From positions 287,577-351,576 of the forward strand of contig CAUJNA010003797.1 of NCBI GenBank assembly GCA_963377175.1: a stretch of 64,000 nucleotides of DNA, in the 5' to 3' direction. Shown here piece by piece: positions 22,899 through 32,999 of this stretch. Under the pieces are notes generated by a model, which was not told where the DNA came from, did no database searches, and saw only the letters and a list, made by a program, of their open reading frames with translations. Source of the DNA: Effrenium voratum (taxonomy: Eukaryota; Sar; Dinophyceae; Suessiales; Symbiodiniaceae). Position 1 is the stretch's first letter. Each line of letters begins with the position of its first letter. The translations under genes and the position numbers were made by a program.

Positions 22899-23038
22899 CC
22901 CCCACGGTTAAGGCGTTGGACAATCAACTTCTGCCAGCGCTTGCCCCCAACTCCGGTAAGGCTCCGGGCCCAAGTGGCCTGGTTGGACCACTGCACGTGG
23001 CCCTCCCGCAACTTCCCCACCACCGTCCAGAGGTGCAC
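22899..23038 (-). CDS. Candidate exon, unknown protein
   Basis: Minus strand: AG at 23,039-23,040, then VHLWTVVGKLREGHVQWSNQ and ATWARSLTGVGGKRWQKLIV, with possible GC donor at 22,897-22,898. About 78% of codons end in G or C. Trp- and Gly-rich, basic. The opposite strand contains GKAPGPSGL, which mimics a reverse-transcriptase motif, but that reading has poor third-position bias and stops soon. Family unknown. Confidence 0.55.
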
Positions 23039-23159
23039 CTCGCCGCGTGCAGGACCCCAAAGTTCCAAAGTTCGAGGGACAGAAGTTGTGCAAGAGAAGC
23101 CCTAAGAAAGGCCCTCTGAAATGCAACCCTTACCCTTCGGGTAACCCCGTGTCGTCGCC

Positions 23160-23436
23160 AGTTGGTTGGCCAGTTGGCCGGTTGGCCGGTTGGCCGGTTG
23201 GGTTGGCCGGTTGGACGGTTGGGTTGGCCGGTTGGGTTGGCTGGTTGGACGGTTGGCCGGTTGGGTTGGCCAGTTGGGTTGGCCGGTTGGACGGTTGGCC
23301 GGTTGGACGGTTGGCCGGTTGGACGGTTGGACGGCTGGACGGTTGGCCGGTTGGACGGTTGGCCGGTTGGACGGTTGGACGGTTGGCCGGTTGGACGGTT
23401 GTACGGTTGGCCGGTTGGACGGTTGGACGGTTGGAC
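23160..23436. repeat. Octamer minisatellite, two-state units
   Basis: TTGGCCGG and TTGGACGG octamers alternate irregularly, with a few TTGGG or CAGTTGGG variants in the 5' half. Because 8 is not a multiple of 3, each frame gives PTGQPSNRPT- or GWPVGRLD-like peptides; these are not proteins. Confidence 0.97.
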
Positions 23437-24582
23437 CTTTGCCAATTCCCAACTTGAGCCAACCAAAACATCCAAGAACCCCCCATGTACATGGCAGGCG
23501 AAACCCAGGCGAGTGCTACAAGTTGCACGAGTTGCAAGGTAGCGTTGAAAAAAGTTGTCCGAAAGTCGGGGGCAGAGTCAGTGTGGAAGGAAAGCTGGAA
23601 AGCCGAGCAACCTCTTGGGTTGTCCAAATGGGCCATGGTCAAAACTCATTTTGTGGTTGGTCATGGCCATGGTTCCCCTAACAGGAAACTTGGAAGCTCA
23701 ACAAGACCTGTCCTCGGGATTTTGTCATGGTGCCATTTGTGCGGTTTGAACGCGTTTCCTCTCTTTGGTTGGACATGGGTCGGGCATGTCCGGCAATCAT
23801 GGTGCAAGGTGCGCGTGTTTATTCTGCTTCCCTGTAACTTTGCACTCGTTGCAGTATTTGTTGCTTCACTACATCACTTGTTTCTTGTTTTCCTTGTCTT
23901 CCTTTCAAGCAGATATGCGTGGCAGTATGTCTTTGTATTGCACTCTTTTCCCTGGCATCCTAAAGCTTCACTTGTAATCCGCCGACCCCCCTGCCTGCAA
24001 GGGGAAGGCGCTGGGGGAGTGTTCGTTTAGCGTTGGAGCGTGACTGTGGCAGCCTTCTCCCTTCCCTTTCGCCCTCGCCCGTTCAGCCCTGTACCTTACC
24101 AGCCTTCTTTCTTTCCCTTTTTTCTTGTTCTTCTTCGTTTCTTTTCTTTCCTTTTCCTTTCTGCTGCCGGCGCACTCCTTTGGTTGGTGCTCGCTGTAGA
24201 CAAACGAGTGCGGCCTGGAAAAGCGCGGGAAGCGAAGCTTTTGTGGCTGGCTGCTCCCTCTGGACCGATAGCCTTGCTGCATATTGGACTCAAACGCGAC
24301 GTTAGGCACCCGGCCGCGGCGGAGCAGGCTGCCGGCGCACTCCTTTGGTTCGTGCTCGCTGCGGCGAAGCGAGTGCGGCCTCCAAGCGCGCTGGACGCGA
24401 AGCTGTTCTTGCTGGTCGCGCCCTGGGGACCGATAGCTTTCTACTTTCTATATAGGATTCAAAAGTGACGTTTGGCACCCGGCCGCGGCGTACCAGCCGG
24501 TCTTGGCAAGACGCACAGCAAACCCAAAGGGATGAAAGACCAGGGAGAGGCAAACTGTGACAGACGCAGGCGCACATGGGCA

Positions 24583-24654
24583 TGGACAGGCCGGGGATTG
24601 AACCCAGCCCCTCTCGCATGCTGAGCGGGTGTGATACCACTACACCAACTGCCC
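24583..24654 (-). mobile_element. tRNA-Ala-like SINE head, unit 1
   Basis: Minus strand: GGGCAG acceptor side pairs with CTGTCC; A box TGGTGTAGTGG; perfect 4-bp D stem GTGT/ACAC; B box GGGTTCAATCC in a T arm. The AGCATGCGAGAGG block matches the anticodon arm of tRNA-Ala(AGC), but the 5' side of the anticodon stem is about 2 nt short, so it should not fold as a working tRNA. Typical of a tRNA-derived SINE promoter. Confidence 0.7.
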
Positions 24655-25346
24655 CTGAGCTGAGCAGGCCGAGAGTGCTCAAATACCTGCTGCGCATAGC
24701 TTTCAGCGCTGAAGCGGTCCAGAGGGAGCGGCCAGCCACAAAAGCTTCGCTTCCCGCGCTTGCGCCGGCAGCAGAGAGGAAAAGGAAAGAAACCAAAGGA
24801 GTGCGCCGGCAGCAGAAAGGAAGACTAGAGGCCGAACGGGCGGGCCCGCACTCCTTTGCCGACAGCGAGAACCAACCAAAGGAGTGCGCCGGCAGCAGAA
24901 AGGAAGCAAAAAGGCCGGACGAGCGGGCCGTGACAGAGCTTCAGCGCTGAAAACTGTGCCCTGCAGGTGCTTGAGCGCTTTTCCAGGCCGCGCTCGTTTG
25001 CCCACAGCGAAAAGAGGCCGCTGGACGGACCGATAGCCTTGCTGCATATTGGACTCAAACGCGACGTTAGGCACCCGGCCGCGGCGGAGCAGGCTGCCGG
25101 CGCACTCCTTTGGTTCGTGCTCGCTGCGGCGAAGCGAGTGCGGCCTCCAAGCGCGCTGGACGCGAAGCTGTTCTTGCTGGTCGCGCCCTGGGGACCGATA
25201 GCTTTCTACTTTCTATATAGGATTCAAAAGTGACGTTCGGCACCCGGCCGCGGCGTACCAGCCGGTCTGGCAAGACGCACAGCAAACCCAAAGGGATGAA
25301 ATACCAGGGAGAGGCAAACTGTGACAGACGCAGGCGCACATGGGCA

Positions 25347-25418
25347 TGGACAGGCCAGGGATTGAACCCAGCCCCTCTCGCATGCTGAGCGGGTGTGATA
25401 CCACTACACCAACTGCCC
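25347..25418 (-). mobile_element. tRNA-Ala-like SINE head, unit 2
   Basis: Same as the copy at 24,583, displaced by 764 bp, with one change in the B-box side (CCAGGGATT for CCGGGGATT in plus sense). Confidence 0.7.
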
Positions 25419-26110
25419 CTGAGCTGAGCAGGCCGAGAGTGCTCAAATACCTGCTGCGCATAGCTTTCAGCGCTGAAGCGGTCCAGAGGGAGCGGCCAGC
25501 CACAAAAGCTTTGCTTCCCGCGCTTGCGCCGGCAGCAGAGAGGAAAAGGAAAGAAACCAAAGGAGTGCGCCGGCAGCAGAAAGGAAGGCTGGAGGCCGAA
25601 CGGGCGGGCCCGCACTCCTTTGCCCACAGCGAGAACCAACCAAAGGAGTGCGCCGGCAGCAGAAAGGAAGCAAAAAGGCCGGACGAGCGGGCCGTGACAG
25701 AGCTTCAGCGCTGAAAACTGTGCCCTGCAGGTGCTTGAGCGCTTTTCCAGGCCGCGCTCGTTTGCCCACAGCGAAAAGAGGCCGCTGGACGGACCGATAG
25801 CCTTGCTGCATATTGGACTCAAACGCGACGTTAGGCACCCGGCCGCGGCGGAGCAGGCTGCCGGCGCACTCCTTTGGTTCGCGCTCGCTGCGGCGAAGCG
25901 AGTGCGGCCTCCAAGCGCGCTGGACGCGAAGCTGTTCTTGCTGGTCGCGCCCTGGGGACCGATAGCTTTCTACCTTCTGTATAGGATTCAAAAGTGACGT
26001 TCGGCACCCGGCCGCGGCGTACCAGCCGGTCTGGCAAGACGCACAGCAAACCCAAAGGGATGAAAGACCAGGGAGAGGCAAACTGTGACAGACGCAGGCG
26101 CACATGGGCA

Positions 26111-26182
26111 TGGACAGGCCGGGGATTGAACCCAGCCCCTCTCGCATGCTGAGCGGGTGTGATACCACTACACCAACTGCCC
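26111..26182 (-). mobile_element. tRNA-Ala-like SINE head, unit 3
   Basis: Same as the copy at 24,583, displaced by 1,528 bp. Confidence 0.7.
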
Positions 26183-26875
26183 CTGAGCTGAGCAGGCCGA
26201 GAGTGCTCAAATACCTGCTGCGCATAGCTTTCAGCGCTGAAGCGGTCCAGAGGGAGCGGCCAGCCACAAAAGCTTCGCTTCCCGCGCTTGCGCCGGCAGC
26301 AGAGAGGAAAAGGAAAGAAACCAAAGGAGTGCGCCGGCAGCAGAAAGGAAGACTAGAGGCCGAACGGGCGGGCCCGCACTCCTTTGCCCACAGCGAGACC
26401 CAACCAAAGGAGTGCACCGGCAGCAGAAAGGAAGCAAAAAGGCCGGACGAGCGGTCCGTGACAGAGCTTCAGCGCTGAAAACTGTGCCCTGCAGGTGCTT
26501 GAGCGCTTTTCCAGGCCGCGCTCGTTTGCCCACAGCGAAAAGAGGCCGCTGGACGGACCGATAGCCTTGCTGCATATTGGACTCAGCCGCGACGTTAGGC
26601 ACCCGGCCGCGGCGGAGCAGGCTGCCGGCGCACTCCTTTGGTTCGTGCTCGCTGCGGCGAAGCGAGTGCGGCCTCCAAGCGCGCTGGACGCGAAGCTGTT
26701 CTTGCTGCTTGCGCCCTGGGGACCGATAGCTTTCTACCTTCTGTATAGGATTCTACAGTGACGTTCGGCACCCGGCCGCGGTGGAAACAGCCGCCCTTGG
26801 CAAGACGCACAGCAAACCCAAAGGAAAGAAGAGCAGGGATCGGCAGACTGTCCCAGACGCAGGCGCACATGGGCA

Positions 26876-26941
26876 TGGACAGGCCGGGGATTGAGCCCGC
26901 CCTCTCACATGCTGGGTGTGATGCCGCTACACCAACTACCC
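26876..26941 (-). mobile_element. tRNA-like SINE head, unit 4 (decayed)
   Basis: Shortened copy: the anticodon arm has lost several bases and the B box reads GGGCTCAATCC. It marks the older, diverged end of the array. Confidence 0.6.
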
Positions 26942-28008
26942 CTGAGCTGAGAAGGCCGAGAGTGCTCAAACACCTGCTGGCCGCAGATTTCAGCGCTGAA
27001 GCTCTGTCACGGCCAGCCCGTTCGGCCTGTCTTCGCACTCCTTTGGTTGGTGCTCGCTGTGGGGGGCAAACGAGTGCGGCCTAAAACAGCGCTCGAACAC
27101 CTGCAGGGCACAGTTTTCAGCGCTGAAGCTCTCTCGCGGCCTGCCCGTACGGCCTTTTTTCTTCCTTTTTCTCCTTTTCTGCGCACTCCTTTGGTTTCGT
27201 TCCTTTTCCTTTCTGCTGCCGGCGCACTCCTTTGGTTGGCGCTCGCTGTGGACAAACGAGTGCGGCCTGGAAAAGCGCGGGAAGCGAAGCTTTTGTGGCT
27301 GGCCGCTCCCTCTGCACCGATAGCTTTGCTGCATGTTGGACTCAAATGCGACGTTAGGCACTCGGCCGCGGCGGAGCAGGCTGCCGGCGCGCTCCTTTGG
27401 TTCGTGCTCGCTGCAGCGCAGCGAGTGCGGCCTCCAAGCGCGCTGGACGCGAAGCTGTTCTTGCTGGTTGCGCCCTGGGGACCGATTGCTGTCTACTTTC
27501 CATATAGCACTCCTTTGGTTGGTGCTCGCTGTGGGCAAACGAGCGCGGCCTGGAAAAGCGCTGAAAACAAGCAAACAAGCAAGCGAGCGAGCAAGCCAGC
27601 AAGCCAGCAAGCCTGAACCAGCCAAAAGCCGCTGCCAGAACAAAAAAAACCTGGGCTGGCCCCCAGCGGAGGGGTCGGCGGCACTGGGCGGCAGCCCTTA
27701 AATAATCTTTGTCAAGGTGTAGTGTAGAAGAGTGTCTATCACACTCGGCAAAAGTGGCTTAGCTCGTAGCTGGTGGAGCTTTTAACTCGGCGAAGACAGG
27801 CCGCTAGGCAGTCTGCTGCAAATGCCTGGATCCAGGCTGCGAGGGCAGACTGCCTCTGTTTCCTTCACGTCGAATCCCTGATTTGAGGCTCCCATTTTTG
27901 GCAACACTCTCTTTGAGACCCTGGCTGGTGCGAGAGATGCAGGGAATGAGAAAGGAGACTAACTCCGATTCAAACCATCCAACGGGTGGCTTCCCAAAGG
28001 GCGTCCGC

Positions 28009-28081
28009 CTGTGCAGCGTTCCTCCCGTCCGCCTCCACGCCGCGGGCCTCTCCCTCCACTTTCCAGCCCTGCGCTGAATTC
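28009..28081 (-). CDS. Candidate exon with GC donor
   Basis: Minus strand: acceptor CTTGGCTCAG (28,082-28,083), then NSAQGWKVEGEARGVEADGR and NAAQ, ending CAG|GCGGAC (GC donor). 24 whole codons after a 1-nt phase; about 73% end in G or C in this frame, and the other two frames are Arg/Gly repeats. Acidic, probably helical or disordered. Family unknown. Confidence 0.55.
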
Positions 28082-29156
28082 CTGAGCCAAGAATTCGTGT
28101 TTTTCCCAGGGGGTACAAACAAGGCCTACCCGGTTCGGTGGCTGTTTAAAGGGACGCATGTGTGCAGTCAGCTTATCTGCTTCCAACTGAAACCCAAGCC
28201 AAAATCAAAAACTGTTGGCTCCTAAAAGGGGAAGATTTGTTTTGAGACACCAGCTGATTCGAATCGCCTCACCTCACAAACCCGGAAATTCACAGACGCC
28301 TCTTTCAAGCGAAACCCGCATGGATCTCCTGGCCGACCCGGTGGGCGGCAGTGCAGGATTTGCTAGGAACATCCTGTAAGGAGATCGATCCCTGGGAGGG
28401 GTGCTTTGCTTGAGCTGTGACTTTCCAATCATAGCCAAAAGCATCGCTTGCCCACCAAACGTATGGGCGAAGAATCAGCTCAGGACTTTCGACCGGCCAA
28501 AATCGAGAGAGAGAGAGAGAAAAAAAAAAAAACAAAGGCCACAGGGCCCGCTGTTTTTCGGGGGCAACGTCCATGGGAGGTACCACCAAGGCCAGTGCGA
28601 TGAGAAACCCGCAAGGTGGTGGGTGTGGGGAGACCTCAAAAAATCGCGGAAAGGACCAGGACAACTTCCAAAAAGCGGGAAGATCCATGGCAACAAGGAA
28701 GGAGCCAGAGCAAAAAAACAAACTGCACCTTGGGTGAAAGCTGATGCCGCAAATTCCCCATTCGGGTTGAACCAATGGCACCCTGGAGTCAGTTTTGACC
28801 GACTTTGAAACATGCACATTCAATGTGAACCAAAAGCGAAACAATGATGAAATCTGGTGTCCAATGCCAGCTGTAATTCATTCCACCGACTCGTGTATCA
28901 ATGGTATTCACGTATTTCAAAGGGCTCCTGGTCCTTGTAAAGTCGCCTTAACCCCAAGAGGTCACTTAGTCTGGTGCTTTGGACTCTTTCACCTTCCTCA
29001 TTTGGTGTTGAAAGGCTCACGGGGGTTCAAATCCCCAAACCCATCCAAACCAAGTACCGGGGTATCTGATAAAAACAATGGGAAACCACCCCCTGGAGTA
29101 CACAACCGCCCGAGAGGGGGAAAAAAAGAAGAAAAAAAAGAAGAGGAGTCGGAGGC

Positions 29157-29238
29157 CCCCGGCTGTGCAAGGACGCTGCAGTCCGTCTGGATGACCTTGG
29201 AAGAAGCGTCCCGTCCCTTTGGCTTTTCCCCGCTGCCG
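29157..29238 (-). CDS. Candidate exon, unknown protein
   Basis: Minus strand: after GGCGAG (29,239-29,240), GSGEKPKGRDASSKVIQTDC then SVLAQPG; most codons end in G or C (82% from DASSK on). GGGG|GCCTCC would be a GC donor. The following intron begins with a T/C-rich tract. Family unknown. Confidence 0.5.
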
Positions 29239-29458
29239 CTCGCCAAAAAATCCCGAAAAGCAAACCTATGTGTCAACATAGGGACTTGGGCTCCAAACAC
29301 GCTGATTGTCTTTTCGATGTCCCTTTAAACACCCGTAAGAAGGGTGTAGACCCTGCAAAAAGAAAATATAAATAAGCAAATAACTGAATAAACAAACAAG
29401 TAAATAAATAAATAAATTAACAATAAACAAGTAAACAAATAAGCAAGACTTTCAAAAT

Positions 29459-30190
29459 GAACGAACGAACGAACGAACGAACGAACGAACGAACGAACGA
29501 ATGAATGAATGAATGAATGAATGAATGAATCAATGAATGAATCAATGAATGAATCAATGAATCAATGAATCAATGAATCAATGAATCAATGAATGAATCA
29601 ATGAATGAAGCAATGAATGAAGCAATGAAGCAATGAATCAATGAATAAATGAAGCAATGAAGCAATGAAGCAATGAAGCAATGAAGCAATGAAGCAATGA
29701 AGCAATGAATCAATGAATCAATGAATGAATCAATGAATGAAGCAATGAAGCAATGAGGCAATGAAGCAATGAATCAATGAATAAATGAATCAATGAATCA
29801 ATGAAGCAATGAAGCAATGAAGCAATGAATCAATGAATCAATGAATCAATGAATGAATCAATGAATGAATCAATGAAGCAATGAATCCATGAATCAAAGA
29901 AGCAATGAAGCAATGAAGCAATGAATCAATGAATCAATGGATCAATGAATCAATGAATCAATGAATGAATCAATGAATGAAGCAATGAAGCAATGAATAA
30001 ATGAAGCAATGAAGCAATGAAGCAATGAATCAATGAATAAATGAAGCAATGAAGCAATGAAGCAATGAATCAATGAATCAATGAATCAATGAATCAATGA
30101 ATCAATGAATGAATCAATGAATGAATCAATGAAGCAATGAATCAATGAATAAATGAATCAATGAATAAATGAATCAATGAATCAATGAAC
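29459..30190. repeat. Tetranucleotide array GAAC, then GAAT/GAAG-CAAT
   Basis: (GAAC)n at 29,459-29,500, then about 690 bp built from AATG with AATC, AAGC or AATA, mostly as octamers AATGAATC and AATGAAGC. Blocks such as three AAGCAATG units followed by AATCAATG recur, showing segmental duplication within the array. The minus-strand frame (SLIHCFIAS...) is a by-product. Confidence 0.98.
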
Positions 30191-30262
30191 AAATAAATGG
30201 ACAATCATAATAAGGAAATATTCAAGAATGAGAAAATGAGAATGGAATCAAATAAATGAAAT

Positions 30263-30432
30263 AATGGAATGGAATGGAATGGAATGGAATGGAATGGAAT
30301 GGAATGGAATGGAATGGAATGGAATGGAATGGAATGGAATGTACTGGAATGGAATGTACTGGACTGGACTGGAGGAATGGCATGGAATGGAATGGAGTGG
30401 AATGGGTTGGGATGGGATGGGATGGATGAATG
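30263..30432. repeat. (GGAAT)n pentamer array
   Basis: About 17 clean GGAAT units, then degenerate GGAATGTACT and GGGATGG units. Same unit as vertebrate satellite II/III; here probably convergent slippage from the adjacent AATG array. Confidence 0.97.
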
Positions 30433-30455
30433 AATCAATGCAAAAATACATCGAA

Positions 30456-30700
30456 AAATAATACATCACCCCCTTCCAACGTTCGATCGCTTGCGGGTCC
30501 CTGATCTCAAGTGTAGGAGCGTTGACAATCAAATTGCAGAGATGCACGCGTTCATTCAATTCGACTTCAGCAATCCTGTAGGGACCTTCACGGCTCGTTT
30601 TTAACCCCGTTGCTAGACTTGATGCAGACAAATGGGTGCGGAATTTTGTAGGGTGCCCCTTCTTGGAGGTATGTTCATGGGAAGCCCCCGCGCTTCCCAA
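30456..30700 (-). CDS. Coding-like segment, unknown
   Basis: Minus-strand frame with EGPYRIAEVELNERVHLCNL then IVNAPTLEIRDPQAIERWKG. Third positions are only about 50% G/C, but residue use is protein-like and CCCTACAG at about 30,583 could be an acceptor. The GPYRIAEV start faintly recalls the C-terminal region of retroelement integrases; one motif is not enough to call it. Confidence 0.35.
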
Positions 30701-31226
30701 CGCCCACGGGGATGCTCATCACGTGGCTCGGCTTGAAATCCCGAAGCGACTCAAGGGCGAAGTGAACTAAGTGGATGTGCCGTTTTAGGGGGAAGCCCTA
30801 ATTGGTTGGGTAAAGAAGCCAAAACGAATTCCAGCCACTTTTGTTTGCGGGGGGGGGGGGGTCAATTTCCTCATGCTTTTGAGACACATGGTTGACCATC
30901 TCCACGCAAACCAGGCCCATTCAGATGGCCGCAGCTTTGCTCCTTGGGAGAACAACAGATTCCGGGGCTCAACTTGTTACAGCTCTGCCGCTGATAAAGT
31001 TTACTGCTACTGGGCATGGATAATTTGGAGCTCATACCATGTCCCCGATCAACCATTAGAATACCGAATATGTTGAACGAACCTCCTGTAAAGAATCAAA
31101 GAGCATGTTACCAAAGACCTGAAATTCTTCTTTTGGCAACTCGACTCCAATTGGATACATGAGGAAAATCAAGAGGAATGTCAAGCAAGAAACCAGACAA
31201 CCGGAGACCAAGCTGTTTGAGGCACG
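30701..31226. other. No gene seen
   Basis: Unique sequence with a G13 run near 30,848; no exon-like bias or recognised repeat. Confidence 0.5.
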
Positions 31227-31480
31227 TTAGCATCGGCAACACCCAGCACGCCAAACCGACCGTCTCTCAGTCGGAAGTCGGAAGCGAATCGAATCGAAGG
31301 CACAGGCTCCACTGAAACCGGGTCCAACTGTCCCCAGGTCAAACAAAAAGCAGGTCTTTCCAGTCACGTCAAGAACAGAGACCGAGATTTCCAACCTCAC
31401 ATTCCCCGAAGGAAACTCACTTTCAATTGACCGACAATTGCGATGTTTAAAGCCGCAAGAAAACAAGGGACCTTTCCAGT
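31227..31480 (-). CDS. Weak coding-like segment
   Basis: Minus-strand RLEISVSVLDVTGKTCFLFD then LGTVGPGFSGACAFDSIRFR; open and strand-like, but third positions are near 50% G/C and no splice sites are clear. Confidence 0.25.
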
Positions 31481-32379
31481 CCACAAAAAGGCGACGACAG
31501 GTTGGATGTTTGACTTGGCAACATACAGAACTTCGGGTTGCCATGGATCACCCTTCGGTACCTTGGGCCAAAGGTACGGGGTCCCAGGCCTTAAGCCTCA
31601 AGAAGGGTCACCCAGTCGACTGAGTTTCACGGGTCTAAATCATCTCCAGCCTCAAACCACCAGGCGGTTCATGGGATAAAGGGTGCCCTCCCTCTAAGAT
31701 GGCACCTGACAGAAAAGACCCCTGCAAGAGAAACATGATCTTCCACATACCCTCCCACAAATGTCAAGTTAGCTGAAAAAAGGATATAGACCCCAGTTTC
31801 AGGGGAAGCCACCTCGGAGGTTGCGTGGCAGCCGGTTTCGGACATCTGGTTCGCAAACCCAGCCTCGTGACAAGGTGAAGGAATTCATGTCAAGCCAAAA
31901 AACATCTTGATGAATTGTGATGTCGTCCAGGGATTGATATGTCCGGAGTGACAAATATGCCAGGATTGGTGCTATCAACGAGAAAACTGTTGGCCCAGAT
32001 TGGCCAACCTGGGCTGCATGTTGTTGTGAACCGATCAAAGTCAACCAGAGGTTTAGTGACCATCCCATCCCCATGACTAGTTTGTCAATGTAAAATGGAT
32101 TGCATTGGTTGGCCCTGACACCCCCTTTGTGCTGTTGTGTGTTTGGTTGTTTCGGTACTCTCTTTCTTCGTGGAAACCAAGAGGAACATCGAAACCCACG
32201 TTGGAGGCCTACACTCCTATGTTGACACGCACCTACTTCCTCGGTTGCTTTTTGCTCCCCTGCTAACTTTTAGTGGTTTAGTGGAAAACCCACTGGTTGG
32301 CAAAAAGTTAAAGTCCTAACATCCAAGCAAAATGGGGCTTAGTTTCCACTCCGGGGGTCATTGCCCAGGCTTCACTGGG

Positions 32380-32445
32380 GCTGTCGCATCCACTACGCCG
32401 CCGCCGCTGTCCTTCGCTCCGCGACACCAAAAAGGCCCCCCAAAC
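32380..32445 (-). CDS. Candidate exon following 32,689-32,877
   Basis: Minus strand: acceptor GATTTTCCCGCAG (ends 32,446), then VWGAFLVSRSEGQRRRRSGC, in phase 0. The upstream exon also ends in phase 0, so the two join in frame across a 243-bp intron with GC at its start. The donor is not certain. The frame stays open to about 32,330. Confidence 0.5.
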
Positions 32446-32688
32446 CTGCGGGAAAATCTTGACAAGGAACCTGAAGAGCTCTTGGAAGGCTGAGCACCTG
32501 TGGGGCCCAAATGTCCCTTAGTGAAAGCAGATACCATGGGTTCAGTAAGAGAAGTTGTGAAATCATGATTCATGCCTGGCACAGGCAAGGCAAGTGAATA
32601 CCTGCCCACCCTCCCAGCTATTTGAAGGGAGGGGTGCTTTGGAAGTGGTCGGTAACCATGGTATCCGGCGTGCTTACCAATCACTTGC

Positions 32689-32877
32689 CTGAGGTGTCGA
32701 GTACCCCTCGTCACCTTTTGGCCTCATGGGCCGTCGACCCGTTTCACTTCCAATCCGCTCCCCTGGATGAAACCTGAGCGAGCTCCGGGGGGGCGACTCA
32801 TCTGAGAAAGGCCCGGGGTGAAAATCTGGGACGATTGACATCCAACTGTGCCCATCAAGGAATGACACTGTCGAACC
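32689..32877 (-). CDS. Candidate exon (63 codons, phase 0-0)
   Basis: Minus strand: acceptor GTACCAAG (32,878-32,879), then GSTVSFLDGHSWMSIVPDFH, PGPFSDESPPRSSLRFHPGE and so on, exactly 63 codons, ending CCTCAG|GCAAGT, a consensus GC donor. Acidic and aromatic N-terminal half, basic Pro/Arg-rich C-terminal half. The 80 bp upstream of the acceptor belong to dispersed family I, also found before the acceptor at 37,732. No domain recognised. Confidence 0.7.
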
Positions 32878-32985
32878 CTTGGTACGGCAAAGCAACACAC
32901 TTTGTTGTTTTGCACCCTGCTAAAAATGAACAGAACCAAAAAAAACATATATAAACGAAAACATGCCAAGAACAGTGAATGACAA
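32878..32985 (-). mobile_element. Family I, introner-like, copy 1
   Basis: Minus sense TTTTTTTTGGTTCTGTTCAT, TTTTAG, GGGTGCAAAACAACA..., GTACCAAG; ends exactly at a predicted 3' splice site. Collinear with 37,733-37,850 over about 120 bp at roughly 70-75% by eye. Confidence 0.6.
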
Positions 32986-32999
32986 TTGTGCGTTACTGG

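Larger units (their letters stand above)
24120..27560. repeat. Composite tandem array of 764-bp units
   Basis: The anchor GACGTTAGGCACCCGG recurs at about 24,298, 25,062, 25,826, 26,590 and 27,353. The first three intervals are exactly 764 bp and their units nearly identical; the last unit is shorter and diverged. About 180 bp before unit 1 and before the final anchor are homologous modules (TTTCTGCTGCCGGCGCACTC...). Each unit holds a minus-strand tRNA-like segment and several copies, in both orientations, of GCCGGCGCACTCCTTTGGTT. Very G/C-rich. Long frames (up to 316 codons) run across unit borders and repeat with the unit, so they are not evidence of genes. Confidence 0.95.

Noticed and set aside
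22865..23119. GKAPGPSGL, a reverse-transcriptase-like motif, in a plus-strand frame
   Set aside because: The frame lacks codon bias and no other RT block follows; the minus strand of the same DNA has a much stronger exon signal.
22924..23681. Pro/Gln/Asn-rich or Trp/Gly-rich repeat proteins
   Set aside because: Translation of an 8-bp minisatellite; similar peptides appear in several frames and on both strands.
25467..26417. 316-codon minus-strand open frame
   Set aside because: It repeats with the 764-bp unit and crosses tRNA-like segments; length reflects low stop density in G/C-rich repeats.
29005..29050. GGGTTCAAATCCCC, T-arm-like
   Set aside because: No A box or cloverleaf upstream; a chance palindrome-like match.
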